A DNA stretch of 5,873 nucleotides from an uncultured Eubacteriales bacterium (lineage in GTDB: Bacteria; Bacillota; Clostridia; Oscillospirales; CAG-272): the NCBI GenBank assembly GCA_900547725.1, contig URHR01000102.1, positions 1 to 5,873 of the forward strand, read 5' to 3'. Below the pieces are notes generated by a model. It was not told where the DNA came from. It did no database searches and saw only the letters and a list, made by a program, of their open reading frames with translations. A program made the position numbers and the translations under genes. Of the stretch, positions 1 through 5,841 are shown in pieces. How positions within the stretch are numbered: the first letter of the stretch is position 1; every line of letters starts with the position of its first letter.

Positions 1-6
1 CGCGGA

Positions 7-87
7 GTCGAACCCCGCAGGGGCGCCGGCAGGCGGGATCTCGGCACTCGCGCAAGGGCGAACATTCATCCACAAAAATGTACACCC
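7..87. repeat. GC-rich dispersed repeat, copy A
   Basis: This stretch closely matches 140-209. The shared core starts gtcgaaccccg, runs through ggcgggatctcggcactc and ends gcaagg, and a looser tail (acaaaaatg followed by caccc) is also shared. The copies differ by a few substitutions and a short indel near the fourth codon-sized block. No start codon with a ribosome binding site or open frame supports a gene here, and it is not a tRNA. The window begins just before this copy, so more copies may lie upstream. Its function is unknown; a dispersed intergenic repeat family is the simplest reading. Confidence 0.6.
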
Positions 88-139
88 ACATAACAAACAC
101 CCCTCCGTGTCATCTCAGAGCAAACGCCTACGGCGTTCC

Positions 140-209
140 GTCGAACCCCGAAGGTCGCCGGCAGGCGGGATCTCGGCACTCACGCAAGGAATAACAAAAA
201 AATGCACCC
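140..209. repeat. GC-rich dispersed repeat, copy B
   Basis: Second copy of the repeat at 7-87, in the same orientation and 133 bp downstream. The core is nearly identical from gtcgaaccccg through the gcaagg end, and the A-rich tail with atgcaccc is a shortened version of that in copy A. The 50 or so bases between the copies (88-139) show no gene and no clear match to each other. The copy ends about 115 bp before gyrA, where base composition changes sharply to AT-rich. Confidence 0.6.
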
Positions 210-266
210 TAAAAAAGACCCATAAAAAATTTCACTGCCCAAAGCAGTTTCACATAACATTTCAAT

Positions 267-301
267 AAAAATCTTAAAACCTTCCCCAAGAAGATTTTAA
301 G
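267..301 (+). repeat. small hairpin in the gyrA leader
   Basis: Two alternative pairings are possible. In one, aaaatctt (267-274) pairs with aagatttt (291-298). In the other, cttaaaa (273-279) pairs with ttttaag (295-301), with an inner ctt/aag. The 3' side and what follows (287-310: caagaag, then taagc, then cttg) resemble the hairpin element before mutL (3597-3621). It may therefore be a decayed copy of that family. It ends 23 bases before the gyrA start, so it would lie in the mRNA leader or overlap the promoter. Confidence 0.4.
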
Positions 302-312
302 CAGAGCTTGAG

Positions 313-318
313 AAAGGA
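313..318 (+). promoter_or_regulatory. ribosome binding site of gyrA
   Basis: The purine-rich aaagga lies six bases before the ATG at 325, a standard Shine-Dalgarno position. It supports this ATG over the later in-frame methionine at residue 39, which falls inside the conserved DNA-binding core and would remove conserved sequence. Confidence 0.7.
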
Positions 319-324
319 AACGGT

Positions 325-2829
325 ATGAAAGAAAAGAACGAAGCCGAAAAGCAACAGGAACTGGCACTGTTTGAAAACCAGAAAGTGCTGGATGTCGGGA
401 TCGAGAAAGAGGTGAAGAAATCCTTCATCGAATACTCGATGTCGGTTATCATTTCACGTGCGCTCCCCGATGTCCGCGACGGCATGAAACCGGGTCAGCG
501 GCGTATCCTCTACGCAATGTATGAGGACGGTCTGACCCACTCCAAGCCCTTCCGCAAGTCGGCAACCACGGTCGGTAACGTGTTGGGTCGTTACCATCCG
601 CACGGCGACTCGGCGGTCTACGGCACGATGGTTCGTCTGGCACAGCCCTTCTCCCTGCGGTACACGCTTGTGGAGGGGCACGGAAACTTCGGTTCGGTGG
701 ACGGTGACCCGCCTGCCGCATACCGTTACACCGAGGCGCGGCTCGACCGCATTGCCGACGAAATGATGCGGGATCTCGACAAGAACGTCGTTCCCATGGT
801 GCCCAACTTCGATAACCGTTTGCAAGAGCCGTCGGTTCTGCCGTCCCGCTTCCCGAACCTGCTGGTCAACGGCTCGATGGGGATTGCGGTCGGTATGGCG
901 ACGAACATCCCGCCGCACAACCTCGGCGAGGTCATCGACGCGGTGGATTACCGCATGGATCACCCCGACTGCACGGTGGATGAACTGATGGAATACATCA
1001 AAGGTCCTGATTTTCCCACCGCCGCCATCATTTACGGGATCAACGGGATTAAACAGGCGTACCTGACGGGTAAGGGACACATCATGGTGCGGTCGCGCTC
1101 GCAGATTGACGAGAACAAGCGGCACATCGTCTTTACCGAAATCCCTTACGGGGTCAACAAAAGTATGCTCTGCGAGTCGATTGCCGACTGCGTGAACGAG
1201 AAGAAGATCGACGGCATTACCGAGTTGCGCGACGAATCGGGCAGAGACGGTATGCGCATTGTGGTGGAGTACCGCCGCGACGTGAACCCGCAGATCCTGC
1301 TCAACCAGCTTTACAAGTACACGCAGCTGCAGGACACCTTTGCCATCAATATGCTGGCGATTGTCAACAACGAGCCGAAGGTGCTGACCCTGCCGCAGAT
1401 TCTCGACCATTACATCGCGCATCAGGAGTCGGTCATCACCCGCCGCACGCAGTTCGATCTGGACAAGGCGCGGGCGCGGGCGCACATCTTCGAGGGCTAC
1501 AAGATTGCGATTGACAACATCGACGAGATCGTGCAGATCATGAAGTCGTCGAAGTCGATTCCCGACTCCAAAAACACGTTGATGGAGCGCTTTGCGCTGT
1601 CCGACGCGCAGGCGCAGGCGATTGTGGAAATGACGCTCGGCAAGCTGACGGGTCTGGAGCGCGAGAAGATCGAGGACGAGTTGCTCCGTCTCCACAACCT
1701 GATAAAAGAACTGGAGGCGATTCTCGCGGACGAGGGCAAGATCAAGCAGATTATCAAGGACGAGATGGGCGAAATCAAGGCGAAGTACGCCGACGCGCGC
1801 CGCACCGAGATCGTACAGGCGGAGCACGAGATCGTTCTGGAGGATCTGATCGAGCGGCACAGCTGCGTGATTACGCTGACGCACGCGGGCTACATCAAAC
1901 GTCAGCCCGCCGACACCTACTCCGCGCAGCACAGAGGCGGCAGAGGCATCATCGGCATGGGGACGAAGGACGAGGACTTCATCGAAAACGTGATTGCGGT
2001 CAACAGTCACTCCTACCTGCTGATGTTCACGAACACGGGCAAGGTACAGGCGAAGAAGGCGTACTACATCCCCGAGGCGGGCAGAACCGCGAAGGGGCAG
2101 AATCTGGTCAACATCCTCGATCTGGAGGAAGGCGAGAAGATCACCGCCTGCATCAGCGTGGATGCGTTTGACGACGAGCACTATCTGACGATGGTCACGC
2201 GCAGGGGCGTGATCAAGCGGACGCCGCTGAAGGAGTACGAGTATCAGCGGAAGGGCGGCAAGATTGCGCTGAATCTGGACGAGGGCGACGAGCTGCTGTT
2301 TGTCCGTTGCACGACGGGCGACTGCGAGTTGCTGATTGCGACGAGAAACGGTCAGGCGGTGCGATTCCACGAAGAAAACGCGCGTGTGATGGGCAGAACG
2401 GCGCGCGGCGTTCGCGGAATCTCTCTGCGCGAGGGTGACGAAGTGGTTGGCGTTGCGGTCATTGAGGAAGGCAAGGATCTGCTCTGCGTGACCGAAAACG
2501 GGTTCGGCAAGCGTTCGCCGTTTGAGGACTTCCGTCTGATGGCGCATCGCGGCGGTTACGGTGTGACCTGCTACAACATCACCGACAAGAGCGGCGCTCT
2601 GACGGGCGTTTCGGCTGTGGACGACAACGACGACCTGATGCTCATCACGGACGGCGGGACGATCATCCGGACTCCCGTTGCGGGCATTCCGACCCGTTCG
2701 CGTTCCGCGGGTGGCGTTATCATCATGAAGATGGGTGAGGGTCAGAAGATTGCGAACTTCACCAAAGTCGCTCACGCCGAGGATGTTGCCGAGGAGGAAG
2801 GAAATTCGGAGGAAGAGCAGGGAGAGTAA
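325..2829 (+). CDS. gyrA: DNA gyrase subunit A
   Basis: GyrA is the DNA breakage-reunion subunit of the A2B2 gyrase, which uses ATP hydrolysis by GyrB to introduce negative supercoils. The 834-residue product has the usual length and is complete. Residues about 30-165 are the winged-helix DNA-cleavage core with [16 protein letters not shown] (45-60), HPHGDSAVY (91-99) and the catalytic Arg134-Tyr135 in RYTEARL, equivalent to E. coli R121-Y122. The tower and coiled-coil region follows to about 500, then the beta-pinwheel DNA-wrapping domain (about 510-810). The GyrA box QHRGGRG at 535-541 separates it from ParC. The C-terminus is an acidic tail (819-834). In the quinolone-resistance region the E. 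coli Ser83 equivalent is Ser96, but the Asp87 equivalent is Gly100. No gyrB lies within the 324 bp upstream; a strong hairpin begins 11 bases after the stop, so the gene is probably transcribed apart from mutL. Confidence 0.97.
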   Translation: MKEKNEAEKQQELALFENQKVLDVGIEKEVKKSFIEYSMSVIISRALPDVRDGMKPGQRRILYAMYEDGLTHSKPFRKSATTVGNVLGRYHPHGDSAVYGTMVRLAQPFSLRYTLVEGHGNFGSVDGDPPAAYRYTEARLDRIADEMMRDLDKNVVPMVPNFDNRLQEPSVLPSRFPNLLVNGSMGIAVGMATNIPPHNLGEVIDAVDYRMDHPDCTVDELMEYIKGPDFPTAAIIYGINGIKQAYLTGKGHIMVRSRSQIDENKRHIVFTEIPYGVNKSMLCESIADCVNEKKIDGITELRDESGRDGMRIVVEYRRDVNPQILLNQLYKYTQLQDTFAINMLAIVNNEPKVLTLPQILDHYIAHQESVITRRTQFDLDKARARAHIFEGYKIAIDNIDEIVQIMKSSKSIPDSKNTLMERFALSDAQAQAIVEMTLGKLTGLEREKIEDELLRLHNLIKELEAILADEGKIKQIIKDEMGEIKAKYADARRTEIVQAEHEIVLEDLIERHSCVITLTHAGYIKRQPADTYSAQHRGGRGIIGMGTKDEDFIENVIAVNSHSYLLMFTNTGKVQAKKAYYIPEAGRTAKGQNLVNILDLEEGEKITACISVDAFDDEHYLTMVTRRGVIKRTPLKEYEYQRKGGKIALNLDEGDELLFVRCTTGDCELLIATRNGQAVRFHEENARVMGRTARGVRGISLREGDEVVGVAVIEEGKDLLCVTENGFGKRSPFEDFRLMAHRGGYGVTCYNITDKSGALTGVSAVDDNDDLMLITDGGTIIRTPVAGIPTRSRSAGGVIIMKMGEGQKIANFTKVAHAEDVAEEEGNSEEEQGE

Positions 2830-2839
2830 GGGGAAGACC

Positions 2840-2886
2840 TTGGAGGGGGAGGAACCCCCTTGAAAGGGGATTTCCTCCCCCTCCAA
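2840..2886 (+). terminator. strong hairpin just after gyrA
   Basis: The 15-base arm ttggagggggaggaa (2840-2854) is perfectly complementary to ttcctccccctccaa (2872-2886). Inside lies a second stem, cccct (2856-2860) with agggg (2865-2869), and a tgaa loop. It starts 11 bases after the gyrA stop. No T run follows on the + strand, so it is not a textbook intrinsic terminator. It could still protect the mRNA 3' end, pause polymerase, or simply be a repeat element. Confidence 0.6.
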
Positions 2887-3005
2887 ACCTCCCTCACCTC
2901 CCCGAACTTCCCTGCACGGCAACCGCCGGGTTGGTGTGTGGAGATTTTCTGCGTTCTTTGGGCGGCGGTTGCCGCACAGGGAAGTTTTTGGGTGGATTGG
3001 GAGGT
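2887..3005. repeat. 119-bp inverted-repeat element
   Basis: Arms of about 41 bases (2887-2927 and 2964-3005) are imperfect reverse complements. The best-paired parts are aacttccctg (2905-2914) with cagggaagtt (2977-2986), and cggcaaccgcc (2917-2927) with ggcggttgccg (2964-2974). A 36-base unpaired middle separates the arms. The outer ends also match (acctccc with gggaggt). It begins at the base right after the preceding hairpin. It contains no credible gene. It looks like a small palindromic intergenic element, perhaps a non-autonomous mobile one. Confidence 0.65.
2905..2989 (+). terminator. possible intrinsic terminator downstream of gyrA
   Basis: Read as + strand RNA, the two inner stems of the inverted-repeat element (10 bp and 11 bp around a 2x2 mismatch) run directly into the five-T run at 2985-2989, the first two Ts being part of the stem. 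That is the order expected for rho-independent termination. The loop of 36 bases is unusually large and the T run is short, so the call is tentative. It is the best candidate stop for gyrA transcription in the window. Confidence 0.4.
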
Positions 3006-3031
3006 GCGAGAGCTTTGCAGAGTGCGGCTAT

Positions 3032-3057
3032 CGCGCCCGATTGGTGAGCGGGGCGCG
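3032..3057. repeat. short GC-rich hairpin
   Basis: The sequence cgcgccc (3032-3038) pairs with gggcgcg (3051-3057) around a 12-base loop. It lies in the short gap between the two larger inverted-repeat elements. Stems of this size arise often in GC-rich DNA, so significance is uncertain. Confidence 0.3.
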
Positions 3058-3079
3058 TAGGGAGTGTATGCCTTTCGCA

Positions 3080-3339
3080 AGTGCAGATTGATCCCCCCTC
3101 ATCAGTCGCTTGCGCGACAGCTTCCCCCCCAAGGGGAAGCCTTCTGTACGCTGTGCGAACATGGCGAACGTGGCGTACATGGCAGATATGTCAAATATAT
3201 CTTTGAGTTGTGGTTTGCCTTTACGATTCGCCCTCATCCGTCGCCTTGTCGTGTAGTGCGAAAGAAATTTTGTAAAAAGGCTTCCCCTTGGGGGGAAGCT
3301 GTCGCGTTAGCGACTGATGAGGGGGGATAAATCCGCACT
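3080..3339. mobile_element. MITE-like element with 63-bp inverted arms
   Basis: The left arm (3080-3143) and the reverse complement of the right arm (3277-3339) match over about 63 bases with about five differences and one extra C. The outer ends are agtgc and gcact. Each arm holds two nested palindromes: gtcgc with gcgac (3105-3118; 3301-3314), whose loop differs between arms, and gcttcccc with ggggaagc (3120-3140; 3280-3299). Between the arms lie the 9-bp tandem repeat at 3155-3199 and a degenerate arm-like piece (cctcatccgtcgc, 3232-3244). An 88-residue frame crosses the element (3064-3330), but it is only a translation of repeat arms. No transposase is present, so any movement would need one supplied in trans. 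Inverted elements of this look are familiar in intergenic DNA of Oscillospiraceae-type genomes, by recollection rather than a search. Confidence 0.75.
3155..3199. repeat. 9-bp tandem repeat inside the MITE-like element
   Basis: Five consecutive 9-base units follow the pattern gcgaacatg: 3155, 3164, 3173, 3182 and 3191 are the unit starts. The first two are nearly identical and the last two more diverged (gcagatatg, tcaaatata). Translated in the register of the units on the + strand it would give Ala-Asn-Met, Ala-Asn-Val and similar triplets. The same unit type occurs in frame in the MutL linker at 4949-5038. No gene uses this reading frame here. Confidence 0.7.
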
Positions 3340-3368
3340 CCCCACAGGAATGTATCTTTCCCCCGAAG

Positions 3369-3392
3369 CGGAACGACACATGGGTCGTTCCG
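3369..3392. repeat. 9-bp-stem hairpin
   Basis: The sequence cggaacgac (3369-3377) pairs perfectly with gtcgttccg (3384-3392) around the six-base loop acatgg. There is no following T run on the + strand. It sits between the MITE-like element and the larger palindrome at 3401-3520 and may be part of the latter's outer boundary. Confidence 0.5.
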
Positions 3393-3400
3393 TCCGATTC

Positions 3401-3520
3401 AAATGTAACTTCCTGCCATTTCTATCCGGTAGCGGAGAGAAGCGACAGCTGTCCAAATCCCGCTCGACGGGATTTGGCTCGTAGCAGCCGGAAATCGTAG
3501 CACGGAATACGGCTACATTT
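3401..3520. repeat. 120-bp imperfect palindrome, unknown type
   Basis: The centre is a perfect 10-bp stem, ccaaatcccg (3453-3462) with cgggatttgg (3468-3477), loop ctcga. Further pairs continue outward in order: ccgg (3426-3429) with ccgg (3488-3491), attt (3418-3421) with aaat (3492-3495), ttcc (3410-3413) with ggaa (3504-3507), and aaatgta (3401-3407) with tacattt (3514-3520). Nested, collinear pairing over 120 bases suggests one folded element, in DNA or as RNA. I recognise no riboswitch or known RNA family. A 75-residue frame on the minus strand across it (3307-3534) has no gene-like features. Confidence 0.5.
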
Positions 3521-3541
3521 AAAATCTGAGCCACGAAAAGA

Positions 3542-3560
3542 AAGGGGTAAAAATCCCCTT
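3542..3560. repeat. short hairpin
   Basis: The sequence aagggg (3542-3547) pairs with cccctt (3555-3560) around an A-rich seven-base loop. It is weak, has no T run after it on the + strand, and could be chance. Confidence 0.3.
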
Positions 3561-3580
3561 GGTTAAAGTTCTTGAAGGTT

Positions 3581-3645
3581 CTTAGGAAACTTCTTTCAAG
3601 AAGTTTCCTAAGCGGGGCTTGGGGCAGAGCCCCAAGGTCTTAAAA
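3581..3645 (+). repeat. double-hairpin element upstream of mutL
   Basis: Two adjacent perfect hairpins: cttaggaaacttct (3581-3594) with agaagtttcctaag (3599-3612), loop ttca; and cttggggc (3618-3625) with gccccaag (3629-3636), loop aga. The reverse complement of this block recurs after mutL at 5819-5873 with only four differences over 55 bases, so mutL is bracketed by inverted copies. The first hairpin is followed by a GC-rich stretch rather than Ts on this strand. The element may act as a terminator or insulator between transcription units, or be a mobile palindromic repeat. Confidence 0.7.
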
Positions 3646-3655
3646 GGTCTTAAAA
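3636..3655 (+). repeat. 10-bp tandem repeat before mutL
   Basis: The decamer ggtcttaaaa occurs twice in direct succession (3636-3645, 3646-3655). The second copy ends in taaaat (3651-3656), which matches TATAAT at five of six positions. No matching -35 box lies at the right distance and only 14 bases would remain before the ATG, so I do not call a promoter. Confidence 0.6.
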
Positions 3656-3656
3656 T

Positions 3657-3669
3657 AGAAAGAGAGAAA
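3657..3669 (+). promoter_or_regulatory. purine-rich ribosome binding region of mutL
   Basis: An uninterrupted run of A and G (agaaagagagaaa) ends one base before the ATG at 3671. It lacks a clear GGAGG core, so the Shine-Dalgarno pairing is weak compared with gyrA. The start itself is secure because the product begins exactly as MutL proteins do (MGKINVL). Confidence 0.5.
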
Positions 3670-3670
3670 C

Positions 3671-5788
3671 ATGGGAAAGATCAACGTATTGTCGTTCGCG
3701 GTCGCGAACCTGATCGCGGCGGGGGAGGTCGTCGACAGACCCGCGTCGGTCATCAAGGAGCTGATGGAGAACGCCATCGACGCGGGCGCAACGAGCATCA
3801 CGGTCGAGATCCAGCGCGGGGGAATTACCCTGATGCGGGTCACGGATAACGGGTGCGGCATGGCGCCCGAGGATCTCCCCGTCGCAATCCGCCGACACGC
3901 AACCAGTAAGATCAAAAGCGCGGCGGATCTGGACGGCATCGCAACGCTCGGCTTCCGCGGCGAAGCGCTGGCGGCAATCGCGTCGGTTTCGGATCTGCGG
4001 ATTCTGTCGAAAACGAAGGACGCGCAGTTCGGCGCAATGCTGGAAGCGCACGGCGGCGAGAACGTCACGGTGACCGAGCAGGGGTGCTCGGTCGGAACAA
4101 CCGTCATGGTCGAGAACCTGTTCGCCAATGTCCCCGCGAGACGGAAATTCCTCAAAAAGGACGTAACCGAAACCATGGCGGTGGCAACCTACGTGGAGAA
4201 AATCGCGCTGTCGAACCCGCAGATCGCGGTAAGACTGGTGGCGGACGGCGTCCTCAAACTGGAAACGGCGGGGGACGGAAACCTGCGGAGCGCCATCTAC
4301 GCGCTGTTCGGGCGGGAGTTTGCAAACCGCCTGATCGAGCTGAAAACCGAGGACGACGGCATCGAGGTCAGCGGCTACATCGGCAGAACCGATAACTATA
4401 AAGCCACCCGCGCGGGTGAAAACTTCTTCGTCAACGGGCGGTACGTCAAGAGCAAAACCGTCATGGCGGCGCTGGAGCAGGCGTACACCTCCTATATGCC
4501 GCCCGAGAAATTCCCGTGTTGCGTGCTGTTCGTCACGGTGAACCCCACGCGGGTCGACGTGAACGTCCACCCCGCAAAACTGGAGGTCAAATTCTCCAAC
4601 GAGAAGGCAATTTTCGACGCGGTCTATTACGCCGTCCGCGCGGCGTTGGAGAGCAACGTCACGCGCCCGACCATCCGTCTGGACGGGGGGATGCCATCGG
4701 TTGCGAACCCGTTTGCTTTCCCGGGCGGCAAGGTCTCGGCGGCAACGGTTTCGGTTGATAACGAGCGCCCCGAGTCGCTGACGCGACGGCAGCTGTCCTA
4801 CGACCTCGGCGGCAGAACGCAGCCGCAACCCGACCCGCGCCCGCAGGGGGAGCGCCCGCAAAATGCGCCGCCCGCACGGATGACGGCGGAGGAATACCGC
4901 AACATGGTCACGGGCGGCGGGAACGTGCGCGCGGCAATCCCGACGGCAGCGAATGCAGTGAACGCATCGAACACAGCGAGTGCAACGGACGTAGCGAACG
5001 TAGCGAACGTAGCGGACGTGCCGAATGTATCGAGTGCAGCGGTCGCTCCGTCTGCCCCGGCGGGTTCTCCCACGCCGACGGAAGCGCCGGCAGAAGCGCC
5101 GACGGAAGTGCCTGCCGTGCCGCAGGAGATTCCCGCAAGCGCGCCGATCCAGGCGGAAAAACTTCCGCCGCAAGCCGAGCCGGACGCGGTGGAAGCGCCC
5201 GCGCGCGACTATCGGATTATCGGGGACGTATTCCACGCGTACATTCTGGTGGAGACGGGGGACAAGCTGTTGATTATTGATCAGCACGCGGCGCACGAAC
5301 GGATTCTGTTTGAACAGCTGAAGGCGGGCCTGCACCGCGCGCAACCCGTGTCGCAGATGCTGATGCTCCCGGTTGAGGTGATGCTGACGACCGGCGAGGT
5401 GGAAGCGTTGCGCGGCTTTGACAGCGAGCTTGCACAGATCGGCTTCCGTCTGCGCTACGCACGGAACACGGTTGCGGCGGACGGAATTCCCGAGGGTGTG
5501 GAGACGAACGCGGTAGGGGATATGCTCGGCACGATGGCGGGGCGGCTTCTCGACAACACAGGCAATGTGAAGCTGACGCGCGACATCCTCTTTGAAAAGG
5601 CGCTCTATCAGGCGGCGTGCAAGGCGGCGATCAAGGCGGGGCGGATCTACGCGCCCGAGCACATTGCGTGGGTCGTCCGGCAGCTGATGGAGCTCCCCGA
5701 AATCACCTTCTGCCCCCACGGTCGTCCTGTTGCGATGGAGCTGTCCAAGGCGATGCTGGATCGCAAGTTCGATCGGACGGGGTTCTGA
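3671..5788 (+). CDS. mutL: DNA mismatch repair protein MutL (endonuclease type)
   Basis: MutL joins mismatch recognition by MutS to strand removal. The 705-residue product has an N-terminal GHKL ATPase domain (1 to about 335): motif I E30-N34-D37 in KELMENAIDAG, DNGCGM at 59-64, TLGFRGEAL at 92-100, FVNGRYV at 253-259, and HPAKLEVKF with Lys303. A long Pro/Ala-rich linker (about 336-511) contains in-frame tandem repeats. The C-terminal dimerisation and nicking domain (512-705) has DQHA(X)2E(X)4E at 537-548, ACKAAIKA at 649-656 and CPHGRP at 681-686. Asp537, His539, Glu543, Cys681 and His683 are the expected metal-site residues. QMLMLP (562-567) fits the clamp-binding motif of Bacillus MutL. 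MutL is therefore expected to nick DNA itself, without MutH. At 705 residues it exceeds the usual 615-630, the excess lying in the linker. No mutS is adjacent. Confidence 0.97.
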   Translation: MGKINVLSFAVANLIAAGEVVDRPASVIKELMENAIDAGATSITVEIQRGGITLMRVTDNGCGMAPEDLPVAIRRHATSKIKSAADLDGIATLGFRGEALAAIASVSDLRILSKTKDAQFGAMLEAHGGENVTVTEQGCSVGTTVMVENLFANVPARRKFLKKDVTETMAVATYVEKIALSNPQIAVRLVADGVLKLETAGDGNLRSAIYALFGREFANRLIELKTEDDGIEVSGYIGRTDNYKATRAGENFFVNGRYVKSKTVMAALEQAYTSYMPPEKFPCCVLFVTVNPTRVDVNVHPAKLEVKFSNEKAIFDAVYYAVRAALESNVTRPTIRLDGGMPSVANPFAFPGGKVSAATVSVDNERPESLTRRQLSYDLGGRTQPQPDPRPQGERPQNAPPARMTAEEYRNMVTGGGNVRAAIPTAANAVNASNTASATDVANVANVADVPNVSSAAVAPSAPAGSPTPTEAPAEAPTEVPAVPQEIPASAPIQAEKLPPQAEPDAVEAPARDYRIIGDVFHAYILVETGDKLLIIDQHAAHERILFEQLKAGLHRAQPVSQMLMLPVEVMLTTGEVEALRGFDSELAQIGFRLRYARNTVAADGIPEGVETNAVGDMLGTMAGRLLDNTGNVKLTRDILFEKALYQAACKAAIKAGRIYAPEHIAWVVRQLMELPEITFCPHGRPVAMELSKAMLDRKFDRTGF
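4949..5038 (+). repeat. 9-bp tandem repeat in the mutL linker
   Basis: Ten uninterrupted 9-base units, consensus gcgaacgta, are in frame with mutL and encode residues 427-456. The protein shows an X-Asn/Asp/Ser-Val/Ala tripeptide pattern, clearest in ANVANVADV. Units 6 and 7 are identical and the outer units more diverged, as expected for a repeat that grew by slippage. Nine of the ten units end in A, unlike the G/C-ending codons that dominate the rest of the gene. This suggests an origin as a DNA repeat rather than by selection on the protein. It falls in the flexible linker, where length changes are tolerated. Confidence 0.85.
5078..5122 (+). repeat. 12-bp repeat in the mutL linker
   Basis: Three units of 12 bases plus a partial one, starting at 5078, 5090, 5102 and 5114, encode TEAP, AEAP, TEVP and AVP (residues 470-484). 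It is a simple Pro/Ala/Glu-rich extension, probably disordered, and adds to the unusual length of this linker. Confidence 0.7.
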
Positions 5789-5793
5789 CGTAA

Positions 5794-5841
5794 GACCTTG
5801 GGCTTTGCCCAAACCTTGAGACCTTGGGACTCTGTCCCAAA
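5794..5841 (+). terminator. tandem hairpins just after mutL
   Basis: Two similar hairpins lie 26 bp apart: ttgggc (5798-5803) with gcccaa (5807-5812), loop ttt; and ttgggac (5824-5830) with gtcccaa (5834-5840), loop tct. Both are preceded by gacc. The first begins nine bases after the mutL stop codon. Neither is followed by a T run on the + strand, so termination is plausible from position but unproven. The second hairpin is part of the inverted copy of the pre-mutL element. Confidence 0.45.

Larger units (their letters stand above)
210..324 (+). promoter_or_regulatory. AT-rich gyrA leader, probable promoter region
   Basis: This AT-rich stretch separates the GC-rich repeats from gyrA and is the natural place for its promoter. 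I could not find a convincing pair of -35 and -10 boxes: cataac at 253-258 matches TATAAT at four of six positions and lies 17 bp after tttcac at 230-235, which is a poor -35. The hexamer tttcac occurs twice (230-235 and 248-253) around a small palindrome, actgc at 234-238 with gcagt at 244-248. That arrangement might be an operator but is too short to claim. Confidence 0.35.

Noticed and set aside
7..209. CRISPR array or tRNA
   Set aside because: There are only two imperfect GC-rich copies with diverged ends and a spacer unlike CRISPR spacing, and no cloverleaf can be drawn despite the gtcgaacccc string.
325..2829. Topoisomerase IV subunit A (parC) instead of gyrA
   Set aside because: The GyrA box QHRGGRG at residues 535-541 and the complete beta-pinwheel domain favour gyrase.
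454..2922. Long open frame on the minus strand opposite gyrA (822 codons)
   Set aside because: It is in exact codon register with gyrA and stays open because gyrA lacks TTA, CTA and TCA codons. The product is an Arg/Val/His/Leu-biased sequence with no recognisable domain.
2860..3060. 66-residue plus-strand frame after gyrA
   Set aside because: It starts inside the gyrA-proximal hairpin and runs through the 119-bp inverted repeat. It is composition-driven, with no gene-like features.
3064..3330. 88-residue frame across the MITE-like element
   Set aside because: It is a translation of the two inverted arms and the 9-bp repeat. It has no Shine-Dalgarno site and no domain.
3307..3534. 75-residue minus-strand frame
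   Set aside because: It spans the hairpin at 3369 and the palindrome at 3401-3520, lacks a ribosome binding site, and resembles no known protein.
3651..3656. -10 promoter box (taaaat) for mutL
   Set aside because: No -35 box is present at a suitable distance, and the start of transcription would fall at or next to the ATG.
3650..5812. Long open frame on the minus strand covering all of mutL (720 codons)
   Set aside because: Same cause as the frame opposite gyrA: in-register antisense of a codon-biased gene. The product contains low-complexity Arg-rich and Cys/Val/Arg repeats that mirror the mutL linker repeat.
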